62,991 nucleotides of DNA from CAIVAT01 sp038212325. GTDB lineage: Bacteria > Bacteroidota > Bacteroidia > Bacteroidales > FEN-979. The stretch is from the NCBI GenBank assembly GCA_038212325.1, contig JBBQUQ010000005.1, forward strand, positions 1-62,991. Direction: 5' to 3'. The notes beneath the pieces are model-generated. The model had not been told where the DNA came from and ran no database searches. It saw only the letters and a list, made by a program, of their open reading frames with translations. The position numbers were made by a program, and so were the translations under genes. Below, piece after piece: positions 53,641 through 62,320 of this stretch. Within the stretch, counting starts at the first letter, position 1; each line of letters opens with the position of its first letter.

Positions 53641-54549
53641 TTACCCGCCCGCCTGGGCAATGATCCCATACGATGCGAACAAAATGATCGACCTCTTAAG
53701 TGATTGTTTGCCGGGTTCTTCCATGAATGCAAATTCTTCTCCCCTTCCGAGCTTCGCATACTTGTGCCGGGCAATGGCATGGTAAGGCAACAGGTGAACC
53801 TCCGGGATTTTCCCCGGGAGGGAGCTGATGAATTCTGCAGTTTTCCTGATGTTTTCTTCGTCATCATTGATCCTGGCAACCAGGGGAATCCGGATAATGA
53901 TGTGAGCCCCTGTGGCAGCGAGGGTTCTGAGGTTGGCGAATATCCTGTCATTTTTCACGCCGGTCCACTGTTCATGCAGATCTTCATCCATGATCTTAAG
54001 GTCATATAAAAACAGGTCGGTCCGTTTTGCAACTTCCTGCATGATCTCCCGACTTGCATGACCAGCCGTATCCACCGCACGGTGAATTCCCTTTTTACCG
54101 CATTCGTCAAGCAGTTCAATCAACATCTCCGAATAGACAAGCGGTTCTCCCCCTGAAAACGTGACGCCGCCCCCCGACTGATCGAAAAATATCCGCTCTT
54201 TTTCAATGACATCCATGATTTCGGCAACCGTCATCGACTTTCCCGACATCTCAATCGCCTTTGTGGGACACACTTCGGCGCACCTGCCGCACATCGTGCA
54301 ACGTGCCATGTCGGTGGCTATGCCGTGAGCGGTAAGGGCGATGGCCTGTTCCGGGCAAACGGCCACACAGGTGCCGCAGCTGATGCATTTTGCCGGCGTG
54401 TAAAGTTTCTCGGGCTTTGCCGTGATGCCTTCCGGGTTATGGCACCAGGCACAACGCAGGTTGCAGCCCTTGAAAAAGACCACCAGCCGGATGCCCGGGC
54501 CATCGTTGATCGCGTAGCGCTTTATATCAAAAATCAATCCTCCGGTCAT
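53641..54549 (-). CDS. Glycyl-radical enzyme activating protein (radical SAM)
   Basis: 302 residues from ATG 54549 (MTGGLIFDIKRYAINDGPGI). The frame runs on to 54588 but only through 15-base repeats. The radical-SAM cluster motif is CNLRCAWC (CX3CX2C), and two ferredoxin-like 4Fe-4S motifs follow (CISCGTCVAVCPEQ, CTMCGRCAEVCPTK), the arrangement of GRE activases other than PflA. It abstracts hydrogen from the glycyl loop of the partner enzyme encoded 35 bases upstream. Needs Fe-S clusters, hence the suf system. Confidence 0.93.
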   Translation of the reverse strand: MTGGLIFDIKRYAINDGPGIRLVVFFKGCNLRCAWCHNPEGITAKPEKLYTPAKCISCGTCVAVCPEQAIALTAHGIATDMARCTMCGRCAEVCPTKAIEMSGKSMTVAEIMDVIEKERIFFDQSGGGVTFSGGEPLVYSEMLIELLDECGKKGIHRAVDTAGHASREIMQEVAKRTDLFLYDLKIMDEDLHEQWTGVKNDRIFANLRTLAATGAHIIIRIPLVARINDDEENIRKTAEFISSLPGKIPEVHLLPYHAIARHKYAKLGRGEEFAFMEEPGKQSLKRSIILFASYGIIAQAGG

Positions 54550-54551
54550 CC

Positions 54552-54581
54552 CATTCCCATATTCGTCATTCCCATATTTCC
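54552..54581. repeat. 15-base repeats between the glycyl-radical enzyme and its activase
   Basis: Two copies of CATTCCCATATTCGT (the second ends TTTCC), the CCC variant of the unit found around sufBCD. They fill the 35-base gap between the two genes. Confidence 0.8.
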
Positions 54582-54584
54582 AAC

Positions 54585-57047
54585 TCAAAACACATCATTC
54601 TCAGTCCGTTCAATAACCTCCTGCTGCAAATCTGCATTCATGTCGTTGAAATAATCGCTGTACCCGGCCATCCTGACAAGCAGGTCGCGGTAATCTTCAG
54701 GGCAGGCCTGTGCCGCCAGCAAGGTGGCTGTATCTACAATGTTAAACTGAATGTGGTGTCCGCCCAGGGTGAAATAACTCCTGACCAGCTGGCCCAGCTT
54801 TTTAACGTCCTCCTCTTTTTTCATCAGGCTGGGAAGAAACCGCTGGTTGAGCAAGGTCCCGCCAGATTTTACATGGTCGAGCTTTGTCAGCGATTTCACC
54901 ACCGATGAGGGCCCATGGGTATCGGCGCCATGAGATGGAGAGGTTCCGTCGGATATTGATTTGCCAGCCAGGCGGCCGTTGGGTGTCGCTCCCATCACTT
55001 TGCCGAAATAGACATGGCAGGTGGTCGAAAGCATGTTCAGGTGGTACTTCCCTCCCGGCTTGATATTGGGCTTCCCGTCGATGGCCTCAACCAGGTCGTC
55101 GTAAACCTTCACAGCAATCTCGTCGGCATAATCATCATCATTCCCGAAAAACGGGGTCCGGTTGATGATCGTCTGGCGCAGCACCTCCTCCCCTCCAAAA
55201 TTTTTTGATACCGCATCGAGGAGCCTGGAAATGCCGAAGGTTTTCTTTTCAAAAACATGCTTTTTCATCGCAGCCAGGCTGTCGGTCACCGTTCCCAACC
55301 CGCAGCATTGTATATAGCTGGTATTGTATCGCGGACCACCGTCATAATAATCCCTGCCTTTGGCGATGCAGTCGTCGATAACCACTGAAAGAAATGGCGC
55401 AGGAGCATATTTTGCAAACATCCGGTCAATGTAGTTGCTCACCCTCATTTTCTGGCCCACAACGTAATTCAGCTGCTTTAAAAAGGCCGCATACATCTCG
55501 TCATACGTTGCAAACAAACGTGGATCACCCGTTTCGGTCCCTGCCGCTTTCCCTGTAACAGGGTCAATTCCGTTGTTGAGGGTAATTTCAAGGATTTTCG
55601 GAACATTAAGGTAACCTGTGAGCAGGTAAGCCTCCTTGCCGAATGCACCCACTTCGATACATCCGCTGCAGCCCCCTTCGCGTGCGTCGTTCAGCGATTT
55701 TCCCTGGCGCAGCATTTCCAGGATGTAGATGTCGGGATTGAAAACCGAGGGATAACCATGCCCCTGGCGTATCACGTGCGCGGCAGCATGCAGGAATTTA
55801 TCCGGTGTTTTTGCACTGATGTGCACTGAGTTCCCCGGCTGCAGAATATGGAGCTCTTCGATCACTTCAAGCATGATATAGGAAACCTCGCTGGTGCCGT
55901 CGCTACCGTCGCCCTTTACCCCACCGATATTGATGTTGGTGAAATCGTTGTAGGTGCCGCTCTCCCGCGCGGTAATGCCGACCTTCGGGGGCGCGGGATG
56001 GTTATTGACCTTGATCCAGAAACAGGAGATAAGTTCTTTGGCTTCGTGCCTCGATAGTGATCCTGCTGCAATTTCCCGCTCATAAAACAGGGCGAGGTGC
56101 TGGTCGAAATGGCCGGGGTTCATCGCATCCCAGCCGTTCAGTTCGGTAATGGTGCCCAGGTGAACGAACCAGTACATCTGGATGGCTTCCCAAAAATTCC
56201 GCGGTGCGTGTGCCGGAACCCGCCGGCAAACTTCGGCGATCCTCTTCAATTCGGCCCTGCGGGCCGGATCAAACTCCTCCTCAGCCAGGGTATCAGCCAG
56301 TGCTGCATGACGTTCTGCAAAAACGATCACCGCATCGCAGGCAATGTCCATAGCTTTCCATTGTTCCGACTTATCGGTGGCCTCCGGATCATTCAGGAAG
56401 TCAAGCGATGCCAGGTTCGCCGTGATCTCATTTTTAAAATCCAGCATTCCCTTCCGGTAGATCTTTCCATCAAGTGCGGTATGCCCTGGTGCCCGTTGCT
56501 CCATGAATTCGGTGAAAAGCCCAGCCTCATAGGCCGCCGTCCATTCCGGCGGAACATGGCTGAAGATCCGCTCGCGCTGGGTCTTGCCTGCCCAGTAAGG
56601 GATCACCTCCTTTGCATAGATGTCAATGTCGGTTTGACTGATGGTATACCGTTGCATATCCCTGGTGTTCAGCACATGAAAATCTTCAACGCTGTGGCAG
56701 GTCAGTTCAGGAAAGGTCGGCACTACCTTGGGTGCAGGCCCACGTTCCCCAACAATCAGTTCGCCTTCGCCCAGGTAGATGGTCTTTTTCAGGCAATGGT
56801 CAAGAAACGTCATTGCACGCAACACCGGGATAGAACATGTTCCATAATGCTCCTTGTAGAAAGCCGTTTCATGCAGGGCACGTTCAACAGACAGCGATGG
56901 CTGGGTTTCAACACTGAGTTTGCGGAGTTTCCTGATCCGTTCATTCATGCCGGGGCCTATCGGATTTTTTACCGGCTGGTAAAAATTACCCTCTGTGCTT
57001 GCGGGCCTCAATGGCATTGCAGTATGTGCGGTTATCTTTTCAAACAT
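54585..57047 (-). CDS. Glycyl-radical enzyme, probably trans-4-hydroxy-L-proline dehydratase type
   Basis: 820 residues from ATG 57047 (MFEKITAHTAMPLRPA); earlier codons to 57119 are less likely. PFL-like fold: the active-site thiyl cysteine with its glutamate lies in GGCSGCIEVGAFGKEAYLLT, and the C-terminal glycyl loop is VRMAGYSDYFNDMNADLQ. The CxEVGAFGKEAY pattern is what I associate with hydroxyproline dehydratase (HypD) rather than PFL, glycerol or choline lyases. HypD makes P5C, but no P5C reductase (proC) gene adjoins, so substrate assignment is tentative. Strictly anaerobic, oxygen-sensitive chemistry; activase gene is next. Confidence 0.88.
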   Translation of the reverse strand: MFEKITAHTAMPLRPASTEGNFYQPVKNPIGPGMNERIRKLRKLSVETQPSLSVERALHETAFYKEHYGTCSIPVLRAMTFLDHCLKKTIYLGEGELIVGERGPAPKVVPTFPELTCHSVEDFHVLNTRDMQRYTISQTDIDIYAKEVIPYWAGKTQRERIFSHVPPEWTAAYEAGLFTEFMEQRAPGHTALDGKIYRKGMLDFKNEITANLASLDFLNDPEATDKSEQWKAMDIACDAVIVFAERHAALADTLAEEEFDPARRAELKRIAEVCRRVPAHAPRNFWEAIQMYWFVHLGTITELNGWDAMNPGHFDQHLALFYEREIAAGSLSRHEAKELISCFWIKVNNHPAPPKVGITARESGTYNDFTNINIGGVKGDGSDGTSEVSYIMLEVIEELHILQPGNSVHISAKTPDKFLHAAAHVIRQGHGYPSVFNPDIYILEMLRQGKSLNDAREGGCSGCIEVGAFGKEAYLLTGYLNVPKILEITLNNGIDPVTGKAAGTETGDPRLFATYDEMYAAFLKQLNYVVGQKMRVSNYIDRMFAKYAPAPFLSVVIDDCIAKGRDYYDGGPRYNTSYIQCCGLGTVTDSLAAMKKHVFEKKTFGISRLLDAVSKNFGGEEVLRQTIINRTPFFGNDDDYADEIAVKVYDDLVEAIDGKPNIKPGGKYHLNMLSTTCHVYFGKVMGATPNGRLAGKSISDGTSPSHGADTHGPSSVVKSLTKLDHVKSGGTLLNQRFLPSLMKKEEDVKKLGQLVRSYFTLGGHHIQFNIVDTATLLAAQACPEDYRDLLVRMAGYSDYFNDMNADLQQEVIERTENDVF

Positions 57048-57119
57048 GACGTATCTCTTGGGGAATAAACCTGAATGACAGTTGGTTAAAATATATTTCC
57101 GAAAACTTCTGTATGCCAT

Positions 57120-57200
57120 TTGTGCGCTTTTGTGCCTCCGGTGAGTCCTTTGCGGTTATTTCTTCGTGTCCGCAAAGACGCTGAAGTTCTCAGGAATCGC
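57120..57200. repeat. Decayed TTTGCGG word repeats and inverted repeat
   Basis: Words like TTTGTGCGC and CTTTGCGG recur in this stretch, and CTTTGCGG (about 57149) pairs with CCGCAAAG (about 57171) as an 8-base inverted repeat. The rest of 57048-57419 holds weak minus-strand -7-like elements (57087-57094, 57323-57330) and nothing else I can support. Confidence 0.35.
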
Positions 57201-57391
57201 ACAATAAAACAAGGCCTCGGAAATATTAATTGTAGAACATCAGGCAACTGAACAGGCGCCTGTAACTTTTTAGAAGGGTCGGCTTATAAACGATTGTTTT
57301 CATATGGCCGGAATGAGACGTACAAAAGTACCACATTGCCCGGATAAATCAAAATATGCATGCGTTTTTTCGAGACCGGATTCGATTTTCG

Positions 57392-57399
57392 TATCTTTA
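57392..57399 (+). promoter_or_regulatory. -7-like element for the FISUMP lipoprotein gene
   Basis: TATCTTTA, one base off consensus, 20 bases before ATG 57420; supports that ATG over the in-frame ATG at 57360. Confidence 0.45.
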
Positions 57400-57419
57400 C
57401 AAACATCAAAACATCCGTC

Positions 57420-58442
57420 ATGGCCATACTTAAAAGATTCATTGTTCCCACTGCATTGATGGGCATAGTCCTCCTGTCCGTCACAGGATGTTCAGAAAAA
57501 AATGAAGATCCCGTGGTCGACAATCCTGCTATCCCTTCTGTGACCACAGATATTGTAACAGCCATCCTTCAAAATTCTGCTTCCGGTGGCGGAACGGTCA
57601 CCTCCGACGGCGGTTCGCCTGTAACCCTGCGCGGAGTTTGCTGGAGCAAATCACCGGAACCAACAATCGCCGATGCCAAAACGGATGACAGTGCCGGATC
57701 AGGCCATTTTACAAGCCAGGTAACTGACCTCGACACCAATACTCTTTATTATGTCAGGGCGTTTGCCACCAACAGCCAGGGAACGGCTTATGGCAACACC
57801 CGGTCATTCACCACGTTAAAAGCGGTAACCTATGCCCCAATCGTCGACATCGATGGCAACAAATACCCGGTTTTCAGGGTTGGCCTGAAGCTGTGGTTGA
57901 TGAAAAACCTCATGGTAACCCACTATCGAAATGGTGATCCCATCCCGAAGGTGACCCCTGATACACAATGGAAAACCCTTACCACCGGGGCATATTGCAT
58001 CTATGATAACCAGGCTCCCAATGAGACTGTTTATGGAAACCTTTACAACTGGCAAGCCCTGAACGACAGCCGCGGGTTATGTCCCGGGGGCTGGCATGTG
58101 CCCTCCGGCGCTGAATGGGCGGCGCTTGGTGATTCCCTTGGTGGCGTCAATGTTGCCGGCGGGAAGATGAAATCACCAGGCACCATCGAAGGAGGTACCG
58201 GTCTCTGGTTTGCGCCAAATACCGGGGCGACCAATTCCAGTGGATTCGCAGGGATTCCGGGCGGTTACCGCATCAACTATGGGACGTACTATTCACTTGG
58301 AAACGTAGGCTATTTCTGGTCTTCCACCGACACGGCCTCCGTCAGTGCCTGGAACTATATCCTCGATGCCAACAACGGGGAACTGAAGCGGAACTTCAAC
58401 CTGAAGACCAACGGGTTTTCGGTGCGCTGCTGCAAGGATTGA
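57420..58442 (+). CDS. FISUMP-domain surface lipoprotein
   Basis: 340 residues from ATG 57420. Lipoprotein leader MAILKRFIVPTALMGIVLLS ending at a VTGC lipobox. A fibronectin-III-like beta domain (TLRGVCWSKSPEPTIADAKT, LYYVRAFATNSQGTAYGN) covers residues about 35-130. The C-terminal 200 residues are the Fibrobacter-succinogenes major paralogous domain: WLMKNLMVTHYRNGDPIP, VYGNLYNWQAL, CPGGWHVPSGAEW, FAGIPGGYRI, YFWSSTDTA and the terminal VRCCKD. Probably displayed on the outer membrane; function of the domain is unknown. Confidence 0.88.
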   Translation: MAILKRFIVPTALMGIVLLSVTGCSEKNEDPVVDNPAIPSVTTDIVTAILQNSASGGGTVTSDGGSPVTLRGVCWSKSPEPTIADAKTDDSAGSGHFTSQVTDLDTNTLYYVRAFATNSQGTAYGNTRSFTTLKAVTYAPIVDIDGNKYPVFRVGLKLWLMKNLMVTHYRNGDPIPKVTPDTQWKTLTTGAYCIYDNQAPNETVYGNLYNWQALNDSRGLCPGGWHVPSGAEWAALGDSLGGVNVAGGKMKSPGTIEGGTGLWFAPNTGATNSSGFAGIPGGYRINYGTYYSLGNVGYFWSSTDTASVSAWNYILDANNGELKRNFNLKTNGFSVRCCKD

Positions 58443-58510
58443 CTCAAAAGTGTTTTTCATTTGTCTTTTTTCATTCCGCAATACAGGCCTCCGGATCCCA
58501 GAAAAATGTG

Positions 58511-58518
58511 TACCTTTG
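58511..58518 (+). promoter_or_regulatory. -7 promoter element for the ABC-F pair
   Basis: TACCTTTG followed by CA, an exact TAnnTTTG match, 51 bases before ATG 58569. No clear second promoter before the next ABC-F gene, so both may be cotranscribed. Confidence 0.55.
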
Positions 58519-58568
58519 CACCCTTTTTCGGGGCAACATTTCCCATCACATAACAAACATACAATTAA

Positions 58569-60179
58569 ATGATTACAGTCTCTAACCTGGGTATCCAGTT
58601 TGGCAAGCGCATCCTGTTCCAGGATGTAAACATGGTGTTCACCCCCGGCAATTGCTACGGGATCATCGGGGCCAACGGCGCCGGGAAATCCACATTCCTG
58701 AAAATGCTTTATGGAGAGATGGACAATACCACAGGGTCCGTTACATTCGGCCCCGGCGAACGGCTGTCGGTGCTAAAACAGAATCATGCCGAATTTGACG
58801 ACTTCCTGGTACTCACCACGGTGCTGATGGGACATTCCGAATTGTGGAGCATCATGAATGAAAAGGATACCCTCTATGCCAAGGCCGATTTTTCGGAAGC
58901 GGATGGAAACCGGGCATCGGAGCTGGAAGAAAAATTTGCCGCCATCGATGGCTGGAATGCCGAAAGCAATGCAGCCAGCCTGCTGAGCGGACTGGGGATC
59001 AAAGAGGACCTTCACGGAAAGATGATGCGCGAGCTCAACGGCAGGGACAAGGTGAAGGTGCTCCTGGCCCAGGCGCTCTTCGGCAAGCCCGACAACCTCC
59101 TGCTCGACGAGCCCACCAACGACCTCGACCTTGAAACAGTGAACTGGCTCGAAGGCTATCTCGCCAACTTTGACAACACCGTGCTTGTCGTGTCGCACGA
59201 CCGGCATTTTCTCGACTCGATTTGCACCCACATCGTCGACATCGACTTTGGACGGGTGCAGCAGTTCCCCGGAAATTATACCTTCTGGTACGAATCAAGC
59301 CAGTTGGCCCTTCGCCAGCAAATGGCGCAGAACAAAAAGGCGGAGGAACGCAAGAAGGAGCTCCAGGAGTTCATCGCCCGGTTCAGCGCCAATGCATCGA
59401 AGTCGAAACAGACGACCAGCCGCAAAAAGATGATCGAAAAGCTCAACATCGAAGAGATCAGGGCCTCGACCCGAAAATACCCGGGCATCATCTTCACCCC
59501 CGACCGCGAACCGGGCAACACGATCCTGGAGGTTAACGGCCTGAGTAAAACGGTCGACGGCACCCTGCTGTTTAAAAACCTCAGCTTCACGATGCAGAAG
59601 GAGGATAAAATCATCTTCCTTTCCCGGGATACCAGGGCCATGACTGCCCTGTTCGAGATCATCAAGGGTCATGACCAGCCCGACACCGGAACCTATGTAT
59701 GGGGCCAGACAATCACCAAGGTCTACCTGCCGCTTGAATACGAAAAGCTTTTCCAGACCGACAGGAACCTGATGGACTGGCTCGGGCAGTATTCAGCCGA
59801 CACAACCGAAAACTATCTGCGCGGATACCTTGGCAAAATGCTATTCTCGGGCGAAGAGATTTTTAAAAAGGCCAATGTACTTTCGGGAGGCGAAAAGGTG
59901 CGCTGCATGATCGCCCGGATGATGATCCGCAATGCCAATGTGATGATGCTCGACACACCGACGAACCACCTCGACCTCGAATCGATCCAGGCATTCAACA
60001 ATACGCTGATGAAATTCAAGGGCAACATTCTGATGTCGTCGCATGACCATGCTTTCATTCAAACCGTGTGCAACCGCATCATCGAAATTTCGCCAAAAGG
60101 AATGATCGACAAGCGGATGGAATATGATGACTATGTTACCGATGAAAGGATCCGTGAACAGCGGAACAGGTTATATTAA
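58569..60179 (+). CDS. ABC-F protein with degenerate second ATPase domain (YbiT-like)
   Basis: 536 residues, two ABC domains without membrane parts; ABC-F proteins act on ribosomes. Domain 1: Walker A GANGAGKST (34-42), a variant signature LNGRD (156-160) in place of LSGGE, Walker B LDEPT (180-183 region). Linker residues 240-300 are Lys/Glu rich. Domain 2: the Walker A position reads FLSRDTRAMTALF (350-362) with no GxxGxGK and no lysine, the signature LSGGE (438-442) is intact, and Walker B is LDTPT (461-465) with the catalytic glutamate replaced by threonine. Domain 2 should not hydrolyse ATP normally. Similar degeneration is common in YbiT-like Bacteroidota proteins as I recall. Confidence 0.9.
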   Translation: MITVSNLGIQFGKRILFQDVNMVFTPGNCYGIIGANGAGKSTFLKMLYGEMDNTTGSVTFGPGERLSVLKQNHAEFDDFLVLTTVLMGHSELWSIMNEKDTLYAKADFSEADGNRASELEEKFAAIDGWNAESNAASLLSGLGIKEDLHGKMMRELNGRDKVKVLLAQALFGKPDNLLLDEPTNDLDLETVNWLEGYLANFDNTVLVVSHDRHFLDSICTHIVDIDFGRVQQFPGNYTFWYESSQLALRQQMAQNKKAEERKKELQEFIARFSANASKSKQTTSRKKMIEKLNIEEIRASTRKYPGIIFTPDREPGNTILEVNGLSKTVDGTLLFKNLSFTMQKEDKIIFLSRDTRAMTALFEIIKGHDQPDTGTYVWGQTITKVYLPLEYEKLFQTDRNLMDWLGQYSADTTENYLRGYLGKMLFSGEEIFKKANVLSGGEKVRCMIARMMIRNANVMMLDTPTNHLDLESIQAFNNTLMKFKGNILMSSHDHAFIQTVCNRIIEISPKGMIDKRMEYDDYVTDERIREQRNRLY

Positions 60180-60233
60180 AGTTAATTGAACCCCCAAATC
60201 AATCAAATTCTGTTGTTTCTGTAATTTTCAAAT

Positions 60234-61877
60234 ATGATCGCAGCCGAAGGCCTTACCGTTGAGTTCGGAGGAACCACCCTGTTTAAGAACGTTTCGTTTG
60301 TCATCAACGAAAAAGACCGCATCGCCCTGATGGGCAAGAACGGCGCTGGCAAATCGACCTTGCTGAAAATCCTTGCCGGGGAGAGGCCTTCTACGAGCGG
60401 TCGGGTATCTTCGCCCAAAGGAACCGTTATCGCTTACCTGCCGCAACACCTGTTAACGGTCGACAGCCGAACCGTATTTGAGGAGGCCTCCCAGGCCTTC
60501 GCGTCAGTTTTCGGCATGAAAGAACGGATTGAAGAGCTTAACAATCAGCTTTCGACCCGCACAGACTATGAATCGGAAGAGTATTATGGCATCATCGAGG
60601 AAGTGTCGCACCTGAGCGAAAAATTTTACTCCATCGGTGAGGTCAACTACGATGCCGAAATTGAAAAGATACTCATCGGGCTGGGTTTTCTGCGCACTGA
60701 TTTCAACCGTCCCACAGGAGAATTCAGCGGTGGCTGGCGCATGCGCATAGAACTGGCCAAGATCCTGCTGAAAAAACCCGACCTCATCCTGCTCGACGAG
60801 CCCACCAACCACATGGACATAGAGTCGGTGCAATGGCTGGAGGAGTTCCTCATCACCAGCGCCAAGGCGGTGATCGTAATCTCGCACGACCGGGCCTTTG
60901 TCGACAATCTCACCACCCGCACCATCGAGGTCACCATGGGTCGGATCTATGATTACAAGGTCAACTACACCACCTACCAGCAACTCCGGCTGGAACGGCG
61001 CCAGCAGCAGCAGAAAAAGTTTGACGAGCAGCAAAAAATGATCGCCGAAACGCAAGAGTTCATCGAGCGGTTCAAAGGCACCTACAGCAAAACACTGCAG
61101 GTTCAGTCGAGGGTGAAAATGCTGGAAAAGCTCGAAATGGTGGAGATCGACGAAGAGGATACTTCGGCCCTCCGGCTCAAATTTCCGCCATCGCCCCGGT
61201 CGGGAAGCTACCCGCTGATCCTTGGCGGACTGTCGAAAAGCTACGGCGATCACCAGGTGTTTTCAGATGTTTCTCTCAGCATCGAGCGGGGCGAACGGGT
61301 TGCCTTTGTCGGCAAGAACGGTGAAGGGAAATCGACCCTCGTCAGGGCCATCATGGGCGAAATGGGGTATACCGGCGCGCTCACCATCGGACACAACATC
61401 ATGATCGGCTACTTTGCCCAGAACCAGGCTTCGATGCTCGACGAAGAAATAACCGTGTTCCAAACCATCGACGATGCAGCCAAGGGTGATATCCGCGCGA
61501 AGATCAGGGATATCCTCGGAGCCTTCATGTTTGGCGGTGATATTTCTTCCAACAAAGTAAAGGTGCTCTCAGGGGGTGAACGCACGCGCCTCGCCATGAT
61601 AAAACTGCTGCTCGAGCCGGTCAACCTGCTCATCCTCGATGAGCCAACCAACCACCTTGACCTCAAAACCAAAGACATCCTGAAGAGCGCCCTCCAGGAT
61701 TACGACGGCACCATGATCCTGGTGTCGCACGACCGTGACTTCCTCGACGGGCTGGTGAATAAGGTTTTTGAATTCGGCCACAAACGGGTGAAGGAACATT
61801 TGGGGGATATTCACAGTTTCCTGCAAAAGAAAAAACTGGAGAATCTGCGTGAACTTGAGCGGAAAATGCAAATGTAA
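60234..61877 (+). CDS. ABC-F ATPase with two intact ATPase domains
   Basis: 547 residues. Domain 1: Walker A GKNGAGKSTL, signature SGGWRMR, Walker B LLDEPTNHMD. Domain 2: Walker A GKNGEGKSTL, LSGGERTRL, ILDEPTNHLD. All catalytic glutamates and lysines are present, unlike the upstream paralogue. The linker (LERRQQQQKKFDEQQKMIAE) is the P-site-tRNA interaction motif region of ABC-F factors. Whether it is a housekeeping factor or an antibiotic-protection type cannot be told. The stop codon TAA is formed by the first unit of a downstream repeat array. Confidence 0.92.
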   Translation: MIAAEGLTVEFGGTTLFKNVSFVINEKDRIALMGKNGAGKSTLLKILAGERPSTSGRVSSPKGTVIAYLPQHLLTVDSRTVFEEASQAFASVFGMKERIEELNNQLSTRTDYESEEYYGIIEEVSHLSEKFYSIGEVNYDAEIEKILIGLGFLRTDFNRPTGEFSGGWRMRIELAKILLKKPDLILLDEPTNHMDIESVQWLEEFLITSAKAVIVISHDRAFVDNLTTRTIEVTMGRIYDYKVNYTTYQQLRLERRQQQQKKFDEQQKMIAETQEFIERFKGTYSKTLQVQSRVKMLEKLEMVEIDEEDTSALRLKFPPSPRSGSYPLILGGLSKSYGDHQVFSDVSLSIERGERVAFVGKNGEGKSTLVRAIMGEMGYTGALTIGHNIMIGYFAQNQASMLDEEITVFQTIDDAAKGDIRAKIRDILGAFMFGGDISSNKVKVLSGGERTRLAMIKLLLEPVNLLILDEPTNHLDLKTKDILKSALQDYDGTMILVSHDRDFLDGLVNKVFEFGHKRVKEHLGDIHSFLQKKKLENLRELERKMQM

Positions 61878-61963
61878 AATGGTAAAATGGTAAAATGGTA
61901 AAATGGTAAAATAGTAAAACGGACTTATTTTTGCCATTTTGCATTTTGCATTTTGCCATTTTA
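61875..61963. repeat. TAAAATGG tandem repeats and complementary array
   Basis: Six tandem 8-base units (61875-61922; four exact TAAAATGG, two diverged) followed by TTGCCATTTTGCATTTTGCA and similar words (61931-61963), which are largely complementary. A transcript could fold into a long A/U-rich hairpin between the ABC-F gene and the opposing YgiD fragment, so it may act as a bidirectional terminator. Confidence 0.6.
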
Positions 61964-62200
61964 GATTTGTGCTATCTTTACCGAGGTCATCGAAATTGAC
62001 CCCATCACCGTTTTCTCATTAAAAAAAGTTGCCGATTCTTCTTCAGTTTTCAGGGCAAGAACATAGAGTAACGGCAGGTAATGTTCAGGCGACGGGATGG
62101 ACTGTGCGACGGGTAAACCTAATTCATGGTAATTCCCGAGTTTGACAGCAGATTGTCTTTTTCGCTCAACCCGCATTGATAACACATTGATATTCAGCAT
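61961..62200 (-). pseudogene. 3' fragment of a YgiD-type extradiol dioxygenase gene
   Basis: Minus-strand frame ending at TAA 61961. Its last about 58 residues (NYHELGLPVAQSIPSPEHYL, PLLYVLALKTEEESATFFNE, GSISMTSVKIA) match the C-terminus of LigB-family 4,5-DOPA dioxygenase extradiol (YgiD), including the SPEHYLP histidine region. The about 200 N-terminal residues with the zinc site are absent; upstream codons (MLNINVLSMRVERKRQ) do not look homologous. The insertion element next to it may have caused or followed the truncation. Confidence 0.6.
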
Positions 62201-62224
62201 GAAGTTGAGTAAGGATTTTTCATT

Positions 62225-62320
62225 TTAAAAAAATGTAGTGGACACTTTATTAACAAAATGATTGTTAATAGTCGAATTAACTATTTGTTGATGTATTTTT
62301 GTGTCGTAAAACACAGGAGT
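62225..62320 (+). mobile_element. Probable left end of an IS1634-like insertion sequence
   Basis: The non-coding stretch between the dioxygenase fragment and the transposase start. A left terminal repeat probably begins near the TGTAGTGGACACTTTATT stretch at about 62234, but the right end is outside the window so the ends cannot be paired. An inverted motif around TTAACAAAATGATTGTTAA (62250-62268) could be part of the transposase promoter. Confidence 0.45.

Noticed and set aside
54550..54588. N-terminal extension of the activase (start at 54588)
   Set aside because: The added residues are encoded entirely by the 15-base repeats and overlap the GRE stop; ATG 54549 matches family starts.
56097..57068. 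323-codon plus-strand open frame opposite the glycyl-radical enzyme
   Set aside because: Antisense shadow of a clear GRE gene, with no recognisable domain or promoter.
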